The translations under genes and the position numbers were made by a program. The notes under the pieces were generated by a model that saw nothing but the letters and a program-made list of their open reading frames with translations, was not told the origin of the DNA and ran no database searches. A stretch of DNA of 64,000 bases from JACCZX01 sp040003315 (lineage in GTDB: Bacteria > Pseudomonadota > Gammaproteobacteria > Burkholderiales > Burkholderiaceae_F), in the NCBI GenBank assembly GCA_040003315.1, contig JBDUCU010000002.1, positions 9,320-73,319 of the forward strand, given 5' to 3'. Below, one piece after another: positions 59,679 to 64,000 of the stretch (the first letter of the stretch is position 1; every line of letters starts with the position of its first letter).

Positions 59679-61336
59679 AGCGGTTCGCACGGCTCTTCAA
59701 TGAGCTGGACACATCGACGTCGACCCGCTCGAAGGTTGACGCACTGAAGCGCTACTTTGCCGCAGCCGATGCGCACGACGCCGCGTGGGCCGTCTACTTT
59801 CTTGCCGGCGGCAAGCCGCGCCAGGCTGTCAATTCGCGCGTGCTGCGTGAATTTGCGATTGCAACCAGCGGCCTGCCCGAGTGGCTGTTCGAAGAAAGCT
59901 ATCAGGCGGTCGGGGACATTGCCGAGACGATTGCGTTGTTGCTGCCGCCGCCCACTCGCAGCGGCGAGCAAACGCTCGCGTATTGGATCGAAGAACGCCT
60001 GTTGCCTCTGCGCGGCCGTGCACCTGCGGACGTGCTGGCCGCGCTCGCCGGGTATGTCGCCGAACTCGAAACGCCCGAGCGCTTCTTGTTGATCAAGCTG
60101 ATCGGTGGTGGATTTCGTGTGGGGGTTTCGCGGCTGCTCGTCACGCGCGCACTGGCCGAGCATTCGGGGCTGGATCCGAAGCTGATCGCGCAGCGGATGA
60201 TCGGATACACCGATATCTCTGTCGCGCCGACCGCTGCCCGTTATGCGTCATTGGTCGATGCGGGTAGTCACCTTGTCGGCGACGGCCACCCATACCCATT
60301 CTTTCTGGCCCACTCGCTGACGTTGCCGCTCGAACAGTTTGCATCCGAGCTCGGCCCGCCTGCGGATTGGCTGATCGAATGGAAATACGACGGCATTCGT
60401 GCCCAGCTCGTCCGGCGTGCGGGCATGACATGGCTGTGGTCGCGCGGTGAAGAGTTGGTGACCGAACGGTTTCCCGAAATTGCGCAGCGTGCTCGGTCGT
60501 TGCCCGGCGGCACGGTGCTCGACGGCGAAGTCCTGGTGTGGCGCGACGATGCTCCGCAGCCGTTTGCGCTGTTGCAGAAGCGAGTGACTCGCAAGAGCGT
60601 GTCATCGCGCCTGCTGGCCGACGCGCCGGCCGTGTTAATTGCCTATGACATCTTGGAGGTCGACGGCGAAGACATACGAAACTCTGCCCAACGCGATCGG
60701 CGGATGACTCTGGAGCGAGTCGCGCAACAGTATGGAGTGCAGATCTCTGCGAAGCTCGAAGCCGGTTCTTGGGAGCAATTGGCAAGCGTGCGCGAGCAGT
60801 CGCGCCAGCGCGGGGTTGAAGGTCTGATGCTCAAGCACCTGGACTCGACGTACCGCGTCGGCCGCACGAAGAACGCCAACGCCAATTGGTGGAAGTGGAA
60901 GATCGACCCGTACGCCGTCGATGCGGTGCTGGTTTACGCCCAGCGCGGCCACGGGCGGCGTGCCAGTCTTTATTCCGACTACACATTTGCCGTGTGGACC
61001 GCGGAAACCGAAGCGGGCGAACGCGCTTTGGTGCCGTTTACCAAGGCGTATTCCGGACTGACCGATGAAGAGATCCGTCAAGTCGACAGCGCCATCCGCC
61101 GCACGACGGTCGAAAAATTCGGACCGGTCCGCAGTGTGACTCCAACGATGGTGTTCGAAATCGGTTTCGAAGGGATTCAGCGATCGCCGCGGCACAAGAG
61201 CGGAATTGCGGTCAGATTTCCGCGCATGTTGCGGTGGCGGCAGGACAAGGCGATCGATCAGGCCGATTCACTGAGTGCGCTGCAGGCGCTGCTTGTGGCG
61301 GCCGACGACGCAGAGATTCGCAGCGAGACGCAATGA
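59675..61336 (+). CDS. ATP-dependent DNA ligase
   Basis: A 553-residue ligase that seals nicks. It has an N-terminal helical DNA-binding domain (about residues 1-190), then the nucleotidyltransferase core with adenylated lysine in EWKYDGIRAQLV, FVLLQKR-type motif, LDGEVLVW, VEGLMLKHLDSTY and WWKWK, followed by the OB domain. This domain plan is the LigB/archaeal-like bacterial form, not LigD. Its ATG overlaps the exonuclease stop, and its stop overlaps the helicase start (ATGA at both ends). Confidence 0.93.
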   Translation: MKRFARLFNELDTSTSTRSKVDALKRYFAAADAHDAAWAVYFLAGGKPRQAVNSRVLREFAIATSGLPEWLFEESYQAVGDIAETIALLLPPPTRSGEQTLAYWIEERLLPLRGRAPADVLAALAGYVAELETPERFLLIKLIGGGFRVGVSRLLVTRALAEHSGLDPKLIAQRMIGYTDISVAPTAARYASLVDAGSHLVGDGHPYPFFLAHSLTLPLEQFASELGPPADWLIEWKYDGIRAQLVRRAGMTWLWSRGEELVTERFPEIAQRARSLPGGTVLDGEVLVWRDDAPQPFALLQKRVTRKSVSSRLLADAPAVLIAYDILEVDGEDIRNSAQRDRRMTLERVAQQYGVQISAKLEAGSWEQLASVREQSRQRGVEGLMLKHLDSTYRVGRTKNANANWWKWKIDPYAVDAVLVYAQRGHGRRASLYSDYTFAVWTAETEAGERALVPFTKAYSGLTDEEIRQVDSAIRRTTVEKFGPVRSVTPTMVFEIGFEGIQRSPRHKSGIAVRFPRMLRWRQDKAIDQADSLSALQALLVAADDAEIRSETQ

Positions 61337-63927
61337 ACGATCGGCAGCGTCCGTTTCCATCGGGGCCGAATGTGGGCACGCAACTGCGCTCGCGACGAGC
61401 CAGGAAAACGCGCGAGGAGCGCGAGCGCAACCACGCGCACGCCATGGAACCGCCACTGTCCCTCGCGCACGCGGGCGGCATGCAACTCGCACTGCCGAGC
61501 GCCGATACCTGGTTTGCGGCGCGTGGCTGGCAGCCGTTCGGATTTCAGCGCGAAGTATGGCAGCACATTGCCGAAGGTCGCTCGGGACTGCTGCACGCCA
61601 CCACGGGTTCGGGGAAAACCTACGCGGTTTGGTTCGGATTGCTGAATGACGCGCTGTCCGGTGCGGTCCGCGCCGGTGGCCTGCGCCTGCTCTGGTTGAC
61701 GCCCATGCGCGCGCTCGCGGCAGACACCGCTCGCCAGTTGATGGCGCCGCTCGCAGATCTGGGATTGCGGTGGGCGATCGGCGTGCGCACCGGCGATACC
61801 GATTCTTCAGAACGCGCGCGGCAAGCCAAGCAATTGCCGGAAGTGTTGATCACCACTCCGGAGTCATTGAGCCTGATGCTCACACGCGCCGAGAGCCGGC
61901 AGCAGTTGTCGGATCTGGCGATGATTGTCGTCGACGAATGGCACGAATTGATTGGAAGCAAGCGCGGCGTGCAGCTGCAACTGGCGCTGGCGCGGCTCCG
62001 GCGATGGTCGCGCGCACCGCTGCCCGTGTGGGGGCTGTCCGCCACGCTCGGCAACACCGAACATGCGATGCACGTTCTGCATAATCGTGACGATGGTGTG
62101 TTGGTGCGCGGCAAGGTGGATAAGACGCTGATTGTCGATACGTTGTTGCCCGACGAGCCCGGACGGTTTCCATGGGGCGGCCATCTGGGCATCAAGATGA
62201 TGCAGCCGGTGATCGACGAGATTGCCGCGTCGTCGACCGCGCTGATATTCACCAACACGCGCTCGCAGGCCGAGCTCTGGTATCAGGCGATTCTCGAAGC
62301 GAAGCCCGGTTGGGCCGGGCTGATTGCATTGCATCACGGCTCGTTGGCGAAGGAAGTGCGCGACTGGGTCGAGCTCGGGCTGAAGGAAGGGCGCTTGAAG
62401 GCCGTCGTTGCAACATCGAGCCTCGACCTTGGCGTCGACTTCCTGCCGGTCGAGCGCGTGATCCAAATCGGCAGTCCGAAGGGTGTTGCGCGGTTGATGC
62501 AGCGGGCCGGCCGCAGCGGCCATGCACCCGGACGCGCGTCACGCGTCACCGTTGTGCCCACCAACACATTGGAACTGGTCGAAGCCGCGGCCGCGCGCAG
62601 CGCAGTGCTCGATGGCCGCATTGAATCAAGGCGCGCACCGCGCAATCCGCTCGACGTGCTGGTGCAGCATCTGGTGACGATCGCACTGGGCACCGGGTTT
62701 GTCGAAGCCGAGCTGCTGGCTGAGGTGCGAGACACGTGGAGCTATCGCGACCTGACCGACGAGGACTGGAGCTGGGCACTCGATTTCGTCGGTCGCGGCG
62801 GCGACGCGCTGCGCGCTTATCCCGATTACCAGCGCGTGCAACGGGGCGACGACGGCGTTTATCGAGTTGCCGACGCCCGCATCGGACAACGGCACCGCAT
62901 GTCGATCGGAACCATCGTGTCGGATGCATCGATGCTCGTGAAGTTGATGAACGGCCGCGATGTGGGAACGATCGAGGAATCGTTTATCGGGCGGCTGCGC
63001 AAGGGCGACGCGTTTCTGTTCGGCGGGCGCATGCTGGAACTGGTGCGCGTGCACGAAATGACCGCATACGTGCGAGTTGCAAAGAACCGGCGCGGCGCGG
63101 TGCCGCGGTGGCAGGGCGGAAAGATGCCGCTGTCGACAGAGATGGCGGACGCTGCACTTCGCGAGCTCGAAGGCGCGCTGCTGGGGCGCTATGACGCGCC
63201 GGAGATGAGGCTCGCACGGCCTTTGATCGAGCTGCAGGCGAAGTGGTCGCGGGTTCCGACGCGCGACACGCTGGTGGTCGAATCGATGCGGTCCAGCGAA
63301 GGCAGGCATCTGTTCGTCTATCCGTTTGCCGGGCGACATGCGCATATCGGGCTCGCCTCGCTGCTGGCGTATCGGATCGGCCAGGGCACGCCGTCAACCT
63401 TCTCGATTTCGATCAACGACTACGGGTTTGAACTGCTGTCGCCGGTGGACATCGACTGGATGGGCGCGTGGCAGAGCCGCTCGGAGAGGCTGCTTAGCGC
63501 TGAACATTTGCTCGAAGACGTGCTCGCCAGCTTGAATGCGAGTGAACTGGCGCTGCGCCGTTTTCGCGAGGTCGCCCGCGTTTCCGGCTTGATCTTCCAG
63601 GGTTATCCCGGCGCGCCTAAGTCCACCAAGCAGCTGCAAGCAAGCTCTGGGCTGTTCTACGAGGTTTTTCGAAAATACGACGCGGGCAACAAGCTGTTGC
63701 AGCAGGCCGAGTGCGAGGTTCTCGAGCAGGAGCTGGATATCGAGCGTCTGCGCGCCGCACTCGCGCATATGAGGTCCCAGCGAATCGTCTACCGGCTGTT
63801 ATCGCGGGCGACGCCGTTTGCCTTCCCTTTGATGATCGAGCGGCTACGCGAACAGGTGACGACAGAGAAGCTCGGCGCGCGCATCGAGCGGATGGTTGCG
63901 GACCTCGAGCGCGCGGCGGGTCAATGA
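61333..63927 (+). CDS. Ligase-associated DEXH-box (Lhr-type) DNA helicase
   Basis: An 864-residue superfamily 2 helicase. An N-terminal basic leader (about 1-40) precedes the Q-like FQREVWQHI, Walker A ATTGSGKTYA, TPMRALAADT, motif II VVDEWHEL, SATLGN, VATSSLDLGVDF and RAGRSGHAP. The C-terminal half is the DUF4145/WH/Lhr-core region. It would unwind damaged DNA for the exonuclease and ligase. Start ATG overlaps the ligase stop. The last 73 bases of the window show no further gene start of this set. Confidence 0.9.
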   Translation: MNDRQRPFPSGPNVGTQLRSRRARKTREERERNHAHAMEPPLSLAHAGGMQLALPSADTWFAARGWQPFGFQREVWQHIAEGRSGLLHATTGSGKTYAVWFGLLNDALSGAVRAGGLRLLWLTPMRALAADTARQLMAPLADLGLRWAIGVRTGDTDSSERARQAKQLPEVLITTPESLSLMLTRAESRQQLSDLAMIVVDEWHELIGSKRGVQLQLALARLRRWSRAPLPVWGLSATLGNTEHAMHVLHNRDDGVLVRGKVDKTLIVDTLLPDEPGRFPWGGHLGIKMMQPVIDEIAASSTALIFTNTRSQAELWYQAILEAKPGWAGLIALHHGSLAKEVRDWVELGLKEGRLKAVVATSSLDLGVDFLPVERVIQIGSPKGVARLMQRAGRSGHAPGRASRVTVVPTNTLELVEAAAARSAVLDGRIESRRAPRNPLDVLVQHLVTIALGTGFVEAELLAEVRDTWSYRDLTDEDWSWALDFVGRGGDALRAYPDYQRVQRGDDGVYRVADARIGQRHRMSIGTIVSDASMLVKLMNGRDVGTIEESFIGRLRKGDAFLFGGRMLELVRVHEMTAYVRVAKNRRGAVPRWQGGKMPLSTEMADAALRELEGALLGRYDAPEMRLARPLIELQAKWSRVPTRDTLVVESMRSSEGRHLFVYPFAGRHAHIGLASLLAYRIGQGTPSTFSISINDYGFELLSPVDIDWMGAWQSRSERLLSAEHLLEDVLASLNASELALRRFREVARVSGLIFQGYPGAPKSTKQLQASSGLFYEVFRKYDAGNKLLQQAECEVLEQELDIERLRAALAHMRSQRIVYRLLSRATPFAFPLMIERLREQVTTEKLGARIERMVADLERAAGQ

Positions 63928-64000
63928 TTTCGCAAACGGGTACCAGATATTGTGCCCAATAAGCCATACGGGCCATTACTTGTATACCTTTCGTGCGCCT

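Noticed and set aside
63924..63962. Start of a PdeM-type gene after the helicase
   Set aside because: The ATG overlapping the helicase stop is followed by only 12 codons, with none of the expected PdeM residues.
1..64000. tRNA genes, rRNA genes, CRISPR arrays, insertion sequences, prophage
   Set aside because: No cloverleaf-like T-arm sequences, spaced repeats, transposase-like proteins or terminal inverted repeats were found by reading both strands; a dedicated scan could still find weak cases.

Overview
The window looks like a high-G+C betaproteobacterial chromosome, probably Burkholderiales. The grounds are the gene order uvrA / MFS permease / ssb at the left end, the order fmdB-type regulator / DUF502 / aspS / nudB near the right end, and the family-level look of most proteins. 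I see no rRNA, tRNA, CRISPR array, insertion sequence or prophage. The sequence is ordinary chromosome with several catabolic operons.

Left end (1-5.5 kb): the start of uvrA, an MFS permease, ssb, and a CPA2 antiporter translationally coupled to a YbdK-type carboxylate-amine ligase. Phosphonate locus (5.5-18.1 kb): two divergent operons share a control region at about 12.88-12.96 kb. Leftward run a GntR regulator (phnR), phosphonoacetate hydrolase (phnA), phosphonoacetaldehyde dehydrogenase (phnY), a Na/phosphate transporter with a PhoU-like tail, and a PhnZ-like HD-domain oxygenase, followed by a thioredoxin-fold lipoprotein and a HisN-like phosphatase. Rightward run the 2-aminoethylphosphonate ABC transporter (binding protein, ATPase, fused permease) and the transaminase phnW. 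Together they should take up 2-aminoethylphosphonate and convert it through phosphonoacetaldehyde and phosphonoacetate to acetate and phosphate. The Na/Pi protein is a plausible outlet for excess phosphate, and the HD enzyme a plausible second C-P-cleaving branch.

18-31 kb is accessory nitrogen and carbon metabolism. It holds a phospholipase-D lipoprotein; an ArsR-type regulator, a dimethylglycine/sarcosine-dehydrogenase-like flavoprotein, alanine dehydrogenase and a DMT exporter in one leftward run; and a leftward set of periplasmic binding protein, iron alcohol dehydrogenase, PuuD-like amidase and aldehyde dehydrogenase. The last set fits catabolism of a gamma-glutamylated amino alcohol or polyamine. 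An AraC regulator follows.

32-39.5 kb is the least ordinary stretch. It has two short reading frames with good ribosome-binding sites separated by a leftward intrinsic terminator, an A+T-richer lipoprotein gene, a large adenylate-cyclase/ATPase/TPR regulator, a broken nuclease gene with three lesions, a methyltransferase, and a disulfide-oxidoreductase gene whose 3' end runs antisense into the methyltransferase gene.

39.5-50.9 kb holds a periplasmic cupin, an MFS permease, DUF1622 and DUF302 proteins, 3-hydroxybutyrate dehydrogenase and a patatin in one rightward run. Then come a PAP2 phosphatase, a metallophosphoesterase, a pirin, a glyoxalase-fold protein, a PheC-like periplasmic dehydratase, a lipid kinase and a glutamine-synthetase-like ligase. 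50.9-64 kb is a dense rightward block: FmdB-type protein, DUF502 protein, aspS, nudB, an SRPBCC protein, a large lipoprotein, a YbhP-like phosphatase, clsB, and a DNA-repair set of SNM1-type exonuclease, ATP-dependent DNA ligase and Lhr-type helicase joined by 4-base overlaps.
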